A stretch of 64,000 bases of DNA from Steromphala cineraria. Its lineage: Eukaryota > Mollusca > Gastropoda > Trochida > Trochidae. This document shows, piece after piece, positions 12,901 to 23,237 of the stretch. Numbering within the stretch: position 1 is the first letter of the stretch; every line of letters begins with the position of its first letter. The stretch lies in assembly GCA_916613615.1 (NCBI GenBank), contig OU744726.1, forward strand, positions 19,409,515 to 19,473,514. The letters are read 5' to 3'. The position numbers and the translations under genes are program-made. The notes under the pieces were generated by a model. That model was not told the origin of the DNA, did no database searches, and was given only the letters and a program-made list of their open reading frames with translations.

Positions 12901-15855
12901 ATCTTATCTTAATGAGATTCAAATGAAAATAAACACCTTTCTCTTTTATTCTTCATTTCTCAAAAGTAAAGTTCATTTGTTAGAAATTACATTTATTTTG
13001 AAATTATACAATTATATCATTATAAGTTTTAAGATTCTGTGAGTGTTGTCGCGTGTAAACAGTGTCCGATAGGTCGTTTGTCTGCTGAAGCGGCCCTTAA
13101 ATCTTCGTAAGTTCGTTTGATTTGATAAACAACCAATTATAATAAAGTATTTCGTCAGTCATTGTATACTTGATTATCAGCTGATGACTGTCCTCATTTA
13201 GGTGCACGTGATTGTAAACTGTTATGCCGCAATATATATATCTGGACAAAAATAGTTGCTTTTTCATTTAATTGATAAGGATCATTTGATTTAAAAATGT
13301 TAATATTGTCAAGTTCTGTTCAATAGCAATGTTTTATCAGAATAGGTGGATGGCAGCATTTACTGACTGAAACTAATGATTAATGTTAATAATAAGGACA
13401 CGAATACGAAGAGTCCGTAATGAACACAAGTGATTTCAATGTTTTACCAAAGAAGTAAATGGAATTAACATCTTTGGTTTTACTGAACAAATGGCCGTTT
13501 TAATTACGAATTTGTGTTGAGAGCTCTCAGATTTCAGAATCCTCGTTTTGGATGCAGATTGGTGTTGCTATAAATATGTATTGCTTTCGCTCGTGTTATA
13601 CAAAATCATTAACTCGTTTAATAAAAATAGTATTAAATGGAAGGTCGTTTAGTATTCTGTTAATTACTTGCCCTAAAAATCACGCAAACTTGCCGAAAAT
13701 GTGCTGAAACTAACAGTTCCGCGACTCGGCACCCATTGTGACGAAGCGCTTACATTGTGACGTCACAACAGCTCACTTCTGTGACGTCATACTTTCATTG
13801 TGATATTACACTAGTTTAATATTGTCGTATAAATATAACACTGCGGTATCTTACACGGGCGTGTAATAATAAGGGGTTATAACATGTCATTTTTCATATC
13901 ATACCTCATATCAGCCCGAGACCCCCATATCAGCACGAGGGCCGCAGGCAAGAGGGCTGATATGGGTCGAGGGCTGATATGAGGTATGATATGAAAAATG
14001 ACATTTTGTAACCTTTTTATCATATATCAAACTTTTTTCTCTGGCAAAAAAATTATCTTAAAAATAATTATAGATAAAAAGTTTTGAAACAGAAATAAAA
14101 AGTGATAAAATAACAAAACGATCATTCATTACAAAGAGTTAAGTTTCAGAAAAATATTGTGAGTAGCTCAATTTATTTACATTACTAGTTTATTTATTTA
14201 CATTGGTGTTTGTAAAGAATATCTACAGCTAAAAGCTTCAAAACATCGTTTTTGGTAATGCAAACGCAAAATATAATATCTATGTTGCCAATGACGTTAC
14301 TTTGCAAAGGGAGATACACATGTAACTCTCACCAAAAGTCCCCCCGGTCTGATATGGCTGATATGGATTTGCGGACCGGGCGGCAATATGGGTGCTATGT
14401 CCTTGCCTCTGTCACACATGCAAAACAACACATATTATTGATAGGGCCAATACAGAAGACCGAGGACCTGTAACTGGGCCAATACGAAAAACTTGATTAA
14501 TGACGTTTTTATTAATTAACTTCTTTGTAATTTACTTGCACAACATTAGAGAGTTAATTTTTACTGAAATCAAAATTATCAATGAGATTGATGAACTGTC
14601 ATATATGTTGAAAGTTTTGAAGCGATAGCCATTTATGTGTATGCGCATGCTCAGAGTCGTATTGGCCCAGTCTGCTCGTATTGGCCCTGTTTTGCTCGTA
14701 TTGGACCAGCTTTCCTGTATTGGCCCAGTTGTGGATTCGTATAGTGAAGGCCGTATAAATTGTATAAGTGCCATATCATTGATAGTTAATTAATAAATAT
14801 GTATATTAATTACAAAATGTTATTTCGGGACAAGATAACAGTTGACATCTAAATATAAATGACAGTGATATGACGTCACTGCATAAATTTAATCAGACCT
14901 TATAGATTTTGCAAAGGGAAGGTAAATAATGGTATGACAACAAACGAATGGGATAATATTTGTCCATTTAAAAATGACCAACAAAATATTCAACATTTCG
15001 TAAACATTATAAAATAACTTGCGTTTTTCACTGCAATATTTTTTTCATTTCTGGTTTGTCTTTTTAAAATATCTTTAACCTATGAGGCAAAGGATTTAAC
15101 AATGGACACAGTATGTATTTGAATACCAAGATCAAATGATTGACCCATTTTTCTTTCTCAAATTGAGGTCGTTGTCTGTACAGGGAGTGCTGGTAGTATC
15201 AAATTATATTTACCCGTATATTACCTATATCCCTCATACTCAACACGACCCACAGGTCAAGATTCTCGACCTGCCTTCATAAAAGAGGGTCCGTGTGTCT
15301 TTAAAGGAGGACATGCTGTGTCAAATGATATTTACACAGAAGTAATCCCCAATCTCATGTTACAGAGTTCAACAGAACCCACAGTTCAAGGTCCCGACCC
15401 CTTCCTCTTTTCTGTCCCTCTCCCTCCATTGTCAGTTTACAGTTTAGCTATTGAGAAAAGAAATACATCACTCGGTAGAAAAAATCTTTCGTCCAGCCTA
15501 AGTAAACCTATCCTCAATATTACCCGTTTCACTCCGCTAATGTCTCAATATCGGAGTGAAACGGGTAATAATAAGGATAGGTTTACTAAGACTGTCTTTC
15601 GTCAAAAGTTTGATATCATGTTTACACGTAATATACTCCGATCTTCTCGTGGTTGATCGCATTTTGTTTGCAAATAATACAACAAATACATTAAAAATCT
15701 GTCTTTTAAAAATAGTGCAATTAAAATGGGTCTTTTTTAAATATTGCAATTAAAATGGGTCTTAAAAGGATCAGCTGCATAATAAATTGACCTTTACATT
15801 AGTATTCACTTCATTCAGAGTTCAGTCCCAACCTCAATACCCCCCCCCCCCCCAG

Positions 15856-15891
<36 letters not shown>

Positions 15892-18800
15892 CTCACCAGA
15901 CCCCATTTGTTGGATCAGGAACTCTATATAATGTCCCTGGTTGGATGTGTTGAGGGTGTATGCTGTATCAAATGAATTTTACCCATGAATAATCTACACT
16001 CTCATGTTCCACAATTCAGTTTCTGAAAGGGGTGTCAATAATTATGTAAAGAAAGATCCTCTGTATTAAATATTACAGACCTATCAACTATCTGTCTATC
16101 ATGTTCCAGCGCCGAGCACCACCCCCTCAGTTCCAGATCCCGACCCCCCTGTCCCGCTGATGAGGATGTCGGTGTATGTGGTGGGGGTACTCGCCTTTAT
16201 ATGCTGTACAAGTCTTGGGATTGCCTGTCACTGTTCGTATTTTTAACCAAGTATTAATTTTGGTATTTATCCATTCAGATGGTAGAAACACTTTCAATTG
16301 GTTTAGAATCATTGGTAAAGAATAAATAGAACATCTTGTGAGGTTATATTTGAAGGAATAAAATGAACAGTAAGACGTGGGATTGCAAGGCACCTCGCGC
16401 CCGTTGATCGTGTTCATGTTATACAATTACATATATATCAATTAGCAAGTTTACCCTGGTTGTTTAAATGAAAACATCAGCCTACCATGAAGGAATGCTC
16501 TGTTATTTATCATAGATTTCCAATTCCTTTTACTCACGTATTTTTTAAAAGAAACCAATTACCCTAGTTTCTCTTTTCAAAGCTTCATTCCCGAATAAAC
16601 AATCAAATGCTGCAAATTAGAAATACGTTAACTTTTGAGTATCATGTGATGCACCGTAATTTGAGCGCTCTCATGGGCTTCTAGGCTGTTGTGAATGACG
16701 GGTGGTATCGACAGAGGAGAACACAGTTGTAGGCATATTTTTACAAGAGAGCCGCAAGTCACTTTTTCAACTTACGATCTACTTGTCGATTTTCAAAATC
16801 ATCATGTGTGGGAATCTTAATGATTGCAAAAAGGCCGTCGTTGTTACTTTTGTAGGAATTAAGTGCTGAACTCTTTCAACTGTTTCAGCAATAGACCAAA
16901 TTTAATGTTCGCTGTAACAAATAAACAAATTGCACAAGTTCCTAAATTTCTGTCATGTCACCAGTTGTCTGGGGAGAAACGACATCTTTGAAAATATCAT
17001 GCTAATTAAATTTTTTGAATTCGTTAATTTGTAGACTAAAACTATGGAATTGTTTAAGAATAATTATGTTTTTAAACTATTCTTCTTTTAAATGAATGAA
17101 TGTACGATTTTGTTTCCTTTCAGTTATAACTGTTCGTTGGTACCCGAAGAGATACAAGTGGGTCAATCCTGAATACGTGAATTGTAAGTATATATATACT
17201 ATATAAGGCATATTTAACGCATAGACTGTAATTGTGTTAGAAAAAAATACACCTGGAAAATGACTGGCTAATCAAAGCAAAAACCAAAGCTGCAAACTGC
17301 ATCCATTTTAAAGCTGTAACTGTGTCTATTAATTTTACTGTAAAATGTAGCTTTTAGCAATGTGAAAAATACCAATCAAGTTTCCTTACGATAAGACATA
17401 TTAACTTTCGGACTGATAATTACACTATGAATTAACAGCACAAACCTTTTCAATGAGCATTTGTCCTTCAATGCAAATGAGGCTGTTTTTAAGATTGTGA
17501 TTGTCTTAATTTCACTCTAAAAGGAATTGAATGCGATGTGTAACGATAACCTCACTCTCAATAACGCAGAGGTATTAATGGATTACAACTTCTTTGTATG
17601 AAGAAGTTTCATCCACATCTTTCTCTGAATTATTGTCATTCCAACTTCTAAAATGCCTCTCAAAGAAGAAAACCTCACTCTCTTTTTTAAGACACAACAA
17701 AGATTACAATCGTTGGAAATATGAAGGATGAAGAAAAAGCAGCTGTCATGACCTGGTTACGCTCATCTTTAAAACAACCACATGTTGAGGTCGAAACAGT
17801 TGAGGATCTAACATTAATAACAAATGACGAAAAACACCTCCTTGTCCACGTCACTCTTCATGATGTAGAGACCTTCAGTGAACCACCTCTAGACGCATGG
17901 CCTAACAACATGTCCATTACAATACTGACGGATCATCGGAGTTTAGTTTGCACTGAGAACAGGGGTCCACTTCTTGCCTTCGTACCTGCTGAATTTCTGC
18001 ATCCAGGTTTTGAAGAAATCAGGAATAACGAAAAATCTTGTAGCAGGATCTTGGACATCAGAGAACTTCTGCAACGTTTGAATCCAAGATTTAAAACCCA
18101 CAGAGCAGAGGTTGGACGCTTCTTAAAGGGAATTCAAGAACGCAGAAATGAAAAGAAAAGAGGTTTGTTTGTATACATGGTAGTGTTCCTTTTTGTATTA
18201 TGTACTTGTTGATAAAGTTGACTTTGAAAGTAGTTTATTTAATGACATAGCTCAGAGTAACTTCATCTGAAAGGAAAATATAGTCAAGGCAGTTCGATAA
18301 AATAACATGTTAAATTACGAAGAATATAACCAACAAGGCAGTTTAAACCAATAACACGTTAAATTTCAAGCAAATTTCAAACTCTTATCCATTTATTTAG
18401 ACATCAATACAACGTAAACATGTAGCAGTCAATGGAAATCTAACCCTGTGTCAATATTTCACAGATAAAAGTCAACGGATTTTCCTGGTGTCCTGGAGCG
18501 ACAATCCCCACCATGTGCAGGCGTGTCTTGAACTGAGCAAACTCATCCGGAGTCTAGGGAAGGAGGTCATCTGCAACCTGGAGGAGAACATAGAGGGGAT
18601 AGAAGAGGATGTAACTGAATGGACAACCAATCAGATCGACTCCTCTGGTTTAGTCCTTATTGTTTTGTCAAAGAGTCTTAATATGATGGTTGAAAGGTGT
18701 GGGTTCATTGAGCTTCAGACCGATTTGAGGAATCAAGCTGTGTGTGCCTATACTGCTATTGAGACCACGACCAAAGGCTGTCGCGGGGTGGTATGGTTCC

Positions 18801-19075
18801 TTAACTTTGGAGATTCTGCAGGGTCTTTGAGGAAGTTTCCAATTGTAAGAACCATTTTAAAGAGTCATGGTGACTTTAACTTGCCGGGAAATGAGTATTC
18901 TCTTGTTCGTGATCATAATGCAGACGACCGTAAAAGGTCAAGGTCAGGAGCCCTGAGATTGTTCCTGTCTACCTTGACATCAGATGTGGGCCGTGTGCAA
19001 AAAGCTATATCCGACTCTGATTGCTTCTTTCAGAGGATTGATGAATTGATGGAAATGATTAGATATGAAATATGA
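942..19075 (+). CDS. Interleukin-17 receptor-like protein 1 (SEFIR domain), 12 exons
   Basis: Predicted type I membrane receptor for IL-17-type cytokines, signalling through a cytoplasmic SEFIR domain. Exons: 942-1055, 7583-7625 (or 7628), 8663-8770, 9733-9800, 10198-10318, 10873-11072, 11994-12059, 12653-12734, 16110-16232, 17124-17183, 17692-18162, 18465-19075; the frame stays open and gives about 688 residues. Seen: hydrophobic signal peptide (1-20), cysteine-containing ectodomain (CSPLCV, YCRC or DCRC, then a fibronectin-like part ending SWTFDNVTPGSY...GLFGCDD), proline-rich stalk, transmembrane helix near 288-312, an unassigned alpha/beta-looking region (about 329-486) and a SEFIR domain (about 490-650) starting RIFLVSWSDNPHHVQ with VLIVLSK as a later strand. 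Weak points: the exon 6 (GTCTGT) and exon 9 (GTTCGT) donors are poor and exon 2 has two possible donors. Family assignment rests on the SEFIR pattern and ectodomain layout; ligand unknown. The exon map matches the downstream paralogue at 23238. Confidence 0.85.
2598..2640 (-). other. C-rich tract, candidate G-quadruplex on the minus strand
   Basis: At least five C runs with short spacers in intron 1 of receptor gene 1. Confidence 0.35.
4928..5610. mobile_element. TTAA-flanked MITE, fused inverted pair (copy 1)
   Basis: Begins AGGGGCAGTAGCACG after TTAA (4924-4927) and ends with the reverse complement before TTAA (5611-5614). The two halves are about 330-bp inverted repeats of each other, meeting near 5273 where the inner termini are missing. 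It lies in intron 1 of receptor gene 1. Confidence 0.85.
10668..10795 (+). pseudogene. Decayed copy of receptor gene 1 exon 6 inside intron 5
   Basis: From 10694 the DNA matches the start of exon 6 (10899 onward) with scattered substitutions. It translates as MGRTQKPPCSIQDVVCIRQ against MGKTQKPPCTIPDAVYIRQ in the real exon. The copy then reads into an in-frame stop, and the base run that would be its acceptor (CTACTTGAC versus CTGCAGAC) has lost its AG. It is therefore an exon relic, not a usable alternative exon. Confidence 0.75.
11148..11503 (+). mobile_element. TTAA-flanked MITE (copy 2)
   Basis: About 356 bp with terminal inverted repeats AGGGGCAGTAGCACG / CGTGCTACTGACCCT and TTAA on both sides. 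Located in intron 6 of receptor gene 1. No coding capacity. Confidence 0.85.
12079..12303 (+). mobile_element. TTAA-flanked MITE, internally rearranged (copy 3)
   Basis: Left end and first 140 bp follow the family, then unrelated AT-rich DNA replaces the middle. The right end GGACTGTCCCT is partly kept and followed by TTAG. Located in intron 7 of receptor gene 1. Confidence 0.65.
13758..13791. promoter_or_regulatory. Two TGACGTCA motifs in intron 8 of receptor gene 1
   Basis: GTGACGTCAC and GTGACGTCAT about 22 bp apart. Function inferred from the motif only. Confidence 0.2.
13868..14020. repeat. Long near-perfect palindrome
   Basis: Arms 13868-13920 and 13968-14020 share CATTTTTCATATCATACC and its complement; a second nested pair (CCCATATCAGC / GCTGATATGGG) lies inside. 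Foldback element in intron 8 of receptor gene 1. Confidence 0.7.
14441..14730. repeat. Inverted clusters of a CGTATTGGCCCAG unit
   Basis: Two units as GGGCCAATAC at 14444 and 14477, and four tandem units of about 20 bp in the opposite sense at 14657-14730. The 170 bp between them are unique in this window. Confidence 0.55.
15203..15402 (+). pseudogene. Two decayed copies of the intron 8/exon 9 border
   Basis: At 15356-15402 the DNA matches the border at 16100-16147: CATGTTACAG then a stalk-like stretch ending TCCCGACCCC, as in exon 9 of receptor gene 1. An earlier, more decayed copy lies at 15203-15283. Both copies share an upstream TCAAAT..ATATTTACMC block. A partial copy follows at 15962-16028. 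The 15.36 kb copy is two bases shorter than the exon, so it would not splice in frame. Confidence 0.5.
15494..15594. mobile_element. Short palindromic relative of the 26.6-kb element
   Basis: Arms start CAGCCTAAGTAAACC and pair almost perfectly across a short loop; sequence matches the termini at 26574 and 28036. The interior is deleted. In intron 8 of receptor gene 1. Confidence 0.65.
15841..15888 (+). repeat. Poly-C tract
   Basis: Almost pure cytosine with one AG interruption. Its length is unreliable in any assembly. Confidence 0.9.
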
Positions 19076-20192
19076 GTGTATGCACTCTTCTGTAAACTCG
19101 TCATCTGAAATGATCCATTGCCGAAACACGGACCATAATTGTAAAGATTAACCTGTTTATTGTCCTAAACATACATGTAACTGATTGTTCGACAGACATA
19201 TCTTTTTCAATTAAAACAAGTTGTCGGCAAGTGACAATAGGGCCTGATAAATGTACAGTTAGGGTTGGCGCGAAGATGTTTTCTTATACACCCCTGTTTC
19301 TATGGCTTTGTTCCGAGCAATTCACCTAATTATATTTCAAGTAAACGTAGAGTCCAAACTGGTATGTTTGTATCTGGAGAGATTATTCATTGGGTAAACT
19401 CAACCTTACACAGTTTCCGGAGCCCGATTTAAACAAATATTAAAATATCAAAGCCTATCGCATTCAGACTCTCGAAACCAGTTATTTCAACCATGAAAAT
19501 TCGCGTTATGGGGTTTTATTGAAAGTCAAACTAAGGGTGTATAATTCAGAATTCTTATGCTTTTTCCACTCGCAGGGAACTATGTCGGATGTTCATGATT
19601 TTCCTTATACCTATTATATTTAACCATAAAACAACTATGTCAATTCTTTCAAATATTTCAAAACTGAATCATAATGATCGGAATATCTATACTGTGATAT
19701 GATGCTTCAGAAAGGTTGTACATTATTCCTTCAAAGCTCAATGTAATATGCACTTTAATACGGGTGTGTGATTTGGTCGTGCAGTAGATTACAGGAGTTT
19801 TGGAATGTACAGCCTTGATCAATTTGGAATGCAATTATATCACGAAAGACGTAATTTCATAATATTGTTTTGAATTTTCGGGCACTAAAACTTCTTATTG
19901 AAGAATTATATTCAAAATGTATTGTCAGATATTCCAAATGTATCTGAAATTGCTCAGGAGCTGTGACATTTTCTAAAATGTTCAAATATTTAAGATAGGG
20001 CATACATCGTTTACCTTGTACATTGTTTCTCAAATAGTCCATGCCTTCTGGACTAAACATTTTACACTTTTTTACATTACATGTATATACGATATGTACA
20101 TACTTATTTTGCCATGTATGAATTGTCTAACATGTAATGAATGTTAATATTTGGTTATGTTATGGTTTTGTTATTATTTTCTCGAAAGTTGA

Positions 20193-20198
20193 AATAAA
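20193..20198 (+). promoter_or_regulatory. Candidate polyadenylation signal of IL-17R-like gene 1
   Basis: AATAAA about 1.1 kb after the stop codon at 19075, followed by a T-rich stretch. It would end a long 3' UTR. Other AT-rich signals nearby make this tentative. Confidence 0.35.
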
Positions 20199-20596
20199 CT
20201 TTTCTGAACTGTTTTCTTTTATTGCCTTAAATAGTTTCACTTATTACAGTGTTGTGGGTAACCAAATTAAGTTGTCATTGTATATTGCTTGTTTCTAACT
20301 GATTTAAGACTCTGGTTTGGATGCTACACGATTCCTGAAAACGCTAAAAATATTAAAGGCATATCATCTAAAACATCTAGATAGGTCATCACAAGTTATG
20401 AATTAAAACTCGGTAAAGCTTAGAGAATAGGTATGTAGCAATAGGGAAAACGCTATAGAATCCACAATTCGTCACCAGTCCCCTATTATTCGTAACTTGA
20501 TTTTTCAAAATTGTAATAAAAAATGAAAATTTAATTTTAACCATGCTTCAGAAAGATGTGGTGAGCAGCTTCTGAATCCAAGAAACCTTACCTTAA

Positions 20597-21003
20597 AGGG
20601 GCAGTAGCACGTTTTTTGAAAATTTTATATTGTTTTACTTATAATTGTACGTTAATGCTAAATGTATAAATTTGCTAGTGTAAACACTTTTATTACACAA
20701 ACCCATTATCCATAATCAGAGGACAATTCATAAAGATTCACAGTAAGTCCTTTTGTGTGAACACCTTTAATTCATTCTGTGTAAGAAAAATTAATCGCAT
20801 GGCTGAACTTGACATTAATATATAATAAAAAATTATTTGAATTATAACTACTTAATTTAGTTTTGATAGATAGATAGCTATTCTTTATTTCCTCTATCAG
20901 TTGAAGATTACAAGGTTTAAAAAATGTATAAACAAGATATTTCACACAACACAATTATTTTACAATACATTTTCCTGGCCTCTAAATACGTACTACTGCC
21001 CCT
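20597..21003 (+). mobile_element. TTAA-flanked MITE (copy 4)
   Basis: Family termini at both ends, left TTAA kept, right flank TTAG. It has an extra AT-rich segment around 20820-20950 and lies downstream of receptor gene 1. Confidence 0.75.
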
Positions 21004-22836
21004 TTAGAGTATACCCAAAATGTATATGCAAGTTACGAAATTTGCGCTCTTCATGAAACTGACCCGTACTGGTACCGCTACATTGACGTAAACTTGCTTT
21101 GTACTCATGAAGCCTCATTTTAAACAAATGTTGAGAACTTTACAAAATATTTACAAGACTATATCATAAAAATGGTTGTATATATGGTTAACTTGTTGGG
21201 ATGTTTCTTGGACCAAAACTCAATAGGAAGTTTAACAAATATAACCTCTTATAAAAAATCTGATATCAACAAGAATAATCGAACATTATAAGAATATATG
21301 TACTAACTATCACTACTGATTCGACGGATTCTACCTGTATCAATTCACGCAATTAATTGTTATCTACAACAAAACCAACAGAGGCTGTTGTTGATAAATA
21401 TATGAGTAACTTTAGTTAGAGCAGCCTCAATATTACGTTAATGCTACAGATTAATATTGATGACACTTGGACATTTGGGAATAAATATGTGACTGTTTAT
21501 ACTTTTGACGGTTTATAATTCGGATAAAACATTGCCATTTTATGTGTATAAAAATAATCTCGAAAACATCCCTCGGGTTAAAATCATCTATTTGCTTATT
21601 GTCATGCCAAGTAAAACTCTATTTAATAACTCCGCCTTTGTGGCTGAAACGTCAAATTGCCACGTTGAGCCCCTGAAACGTTATCAACGTTTGTGTATCC
21701 AGCATTTCTTGATGCGAAAGATTGTTTAAACCTTTGTCATTTAGCGCAACACTTAATTTCCATCATGTCAATATCAGACTATTAATACGTCTAGACGATA
21801 GTCATCATTGAAATTGACATATCTCACCGGTTCCTTATACATATCATAACTTAATCTTTGCAATAAAAAAAGGAAATTCAATTTGAACCACGAAGTATAG
21901 AGCTTCACGAAGATGTGATGAAAATATCAAAAGCCAACACAAAAGTATATGGTAACACATGAACAAGTTTTATTTTTTTCTTAAAAAAGTGTGAGTTTGA
22001 TCCGTAGACGAAATGTTTACTGACTAACGGACAGGTGGACAGGCGGACACAATTATTGCGGCACCAGGATTTAAACAAAATCATCATAGATCTAGTACAC
22101 AAAGTACTTACCTTGTACTGTTTTCTGCGTAATAAACCTATTTTATATCATATTTACAACACAATTAGTTAGATCTTAACGTCCTCTTTAAAAAACATCT
22201 TTAGAAATTTAATGCGTGTTGGTTAAAATTATATACGCAAGTACTCACCCGTAAAGATGTGTACTCAGTATAAAGCTAGCAATGATAGAATTATAAGGTA
22301 TCTTGTTACCATCATTAAGAAGCATTAATTTGCATGATAAGTATAGAAGCTCTGTATAGCCTTTCACCTGACACCTTACGTGTTTATAGAGTCTATTTAC
22401 AGATGTACAATCCGTATGTATATATGTACACAAGCAGTGATGGTACAATACGATACCCCTTTAGGTGGAGATAAGGTCACGTGATGAGTCCTTGACATAT
22501 CAAACCCATATCACGCGGGAGAACTGTCAGTTCTCGAGATGAAATAGACTAGACATTTCATAACGTCCCACGAGGCCCTTCTTACAAACCGTTATCTCTA
22601 TCGATCAGTGGCTGAAAGTAGTACATGTAATGCGATGTGATTTAGTTAACAGTTGTATTTGTAGCTGCGCAATGTTACTTGGAGTGCAGTGACAAGATAA
22701 AGTTACTACTGCGTGAAAAGGACCGGAGATAGTCTATCCCCCTGCAGACTCCCTACTCGATGGGTCTTAACCTGGATGGACCAATTAAGGGTAAATGATT
22801 TTACACAGAGCTTCGACTTCCTGAGAGACGTTGTGT

Positions 22837-23115
22837 GAAATATTGATACACCTATCTCGAACATTGAGGTGAAATATCGATACACCAATCTCCAACATTG
22901 AGGTGAAGTATTGATACACCTATCTCGAACATTGAGGTGAAATATCGATACATCTATCTCCAACATTGAGGTGAAATATCGGTACACCAATCTCCAACAT
23001 TGAGGTGAAGTATTGATACACCTATCTCGAACATTGAGGTGAAATATCGGTACACCAATCTCCAACATTGAGGTGAAGTATTGATACACCTATCTCGAAC
23101 ATTGAGGTGAAATAT
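22837..23115 (+). repeat. 34-bp minisatellite upstream of receptor gene 2
   Basis: Eight copies; ACATTGAGGTGAA recurs every 34 bp from 22861 to 23099. Two subtypes (AATATCG..ACCAATCTCC and AGTATTG..ACCTATCTCG) largely alternate, giving a 68-bp higher-order unit. It ends 122 bp before the start codon. Confidence 0.9.
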
Positions 23116-23193
23116 GCGATGTATGCATCGACCGTATAGAATGTTGAGGATACCCGTTTGACGAACTGCGCAGTGACAGTACTGACCTAATAA

Positions 23194-23203
23194 GGCGGGA
23201 ATA
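23194..23203 (+). promoter_or_regulatory. GGCGGGAATA motif upstream of receptor gene 2
   Basis: Matches the motif at 799-808 in nine of ten bases and lies 35 bp before the start codon at 23238. It continues into GGGAATACCC, a near but imperfect kappaB-like decamer. No TATA box is obvious here. Confidence 0.25.
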
Positions 23204-23237
23204 CCCAGGGTGGATGAGAGACAGTGTTAAAGGGTCC

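Larger units (their letters stand above)
19076..22836. other. Region between the two receptor genes
   Basis: Includes the likely 3' UTR of gene 1 up to about 20220 and MITE copy 4. From about 21000 to 22830 I see nothing gene-like. Confidence 0.5.

Noticed and set aside
22706..23089. 127-codon repetitive open frame on the minus strand
   Set aside because: It is a by-product of the 34-bp minisatellite; a 68-bp dimer leaves long frames open by chance.
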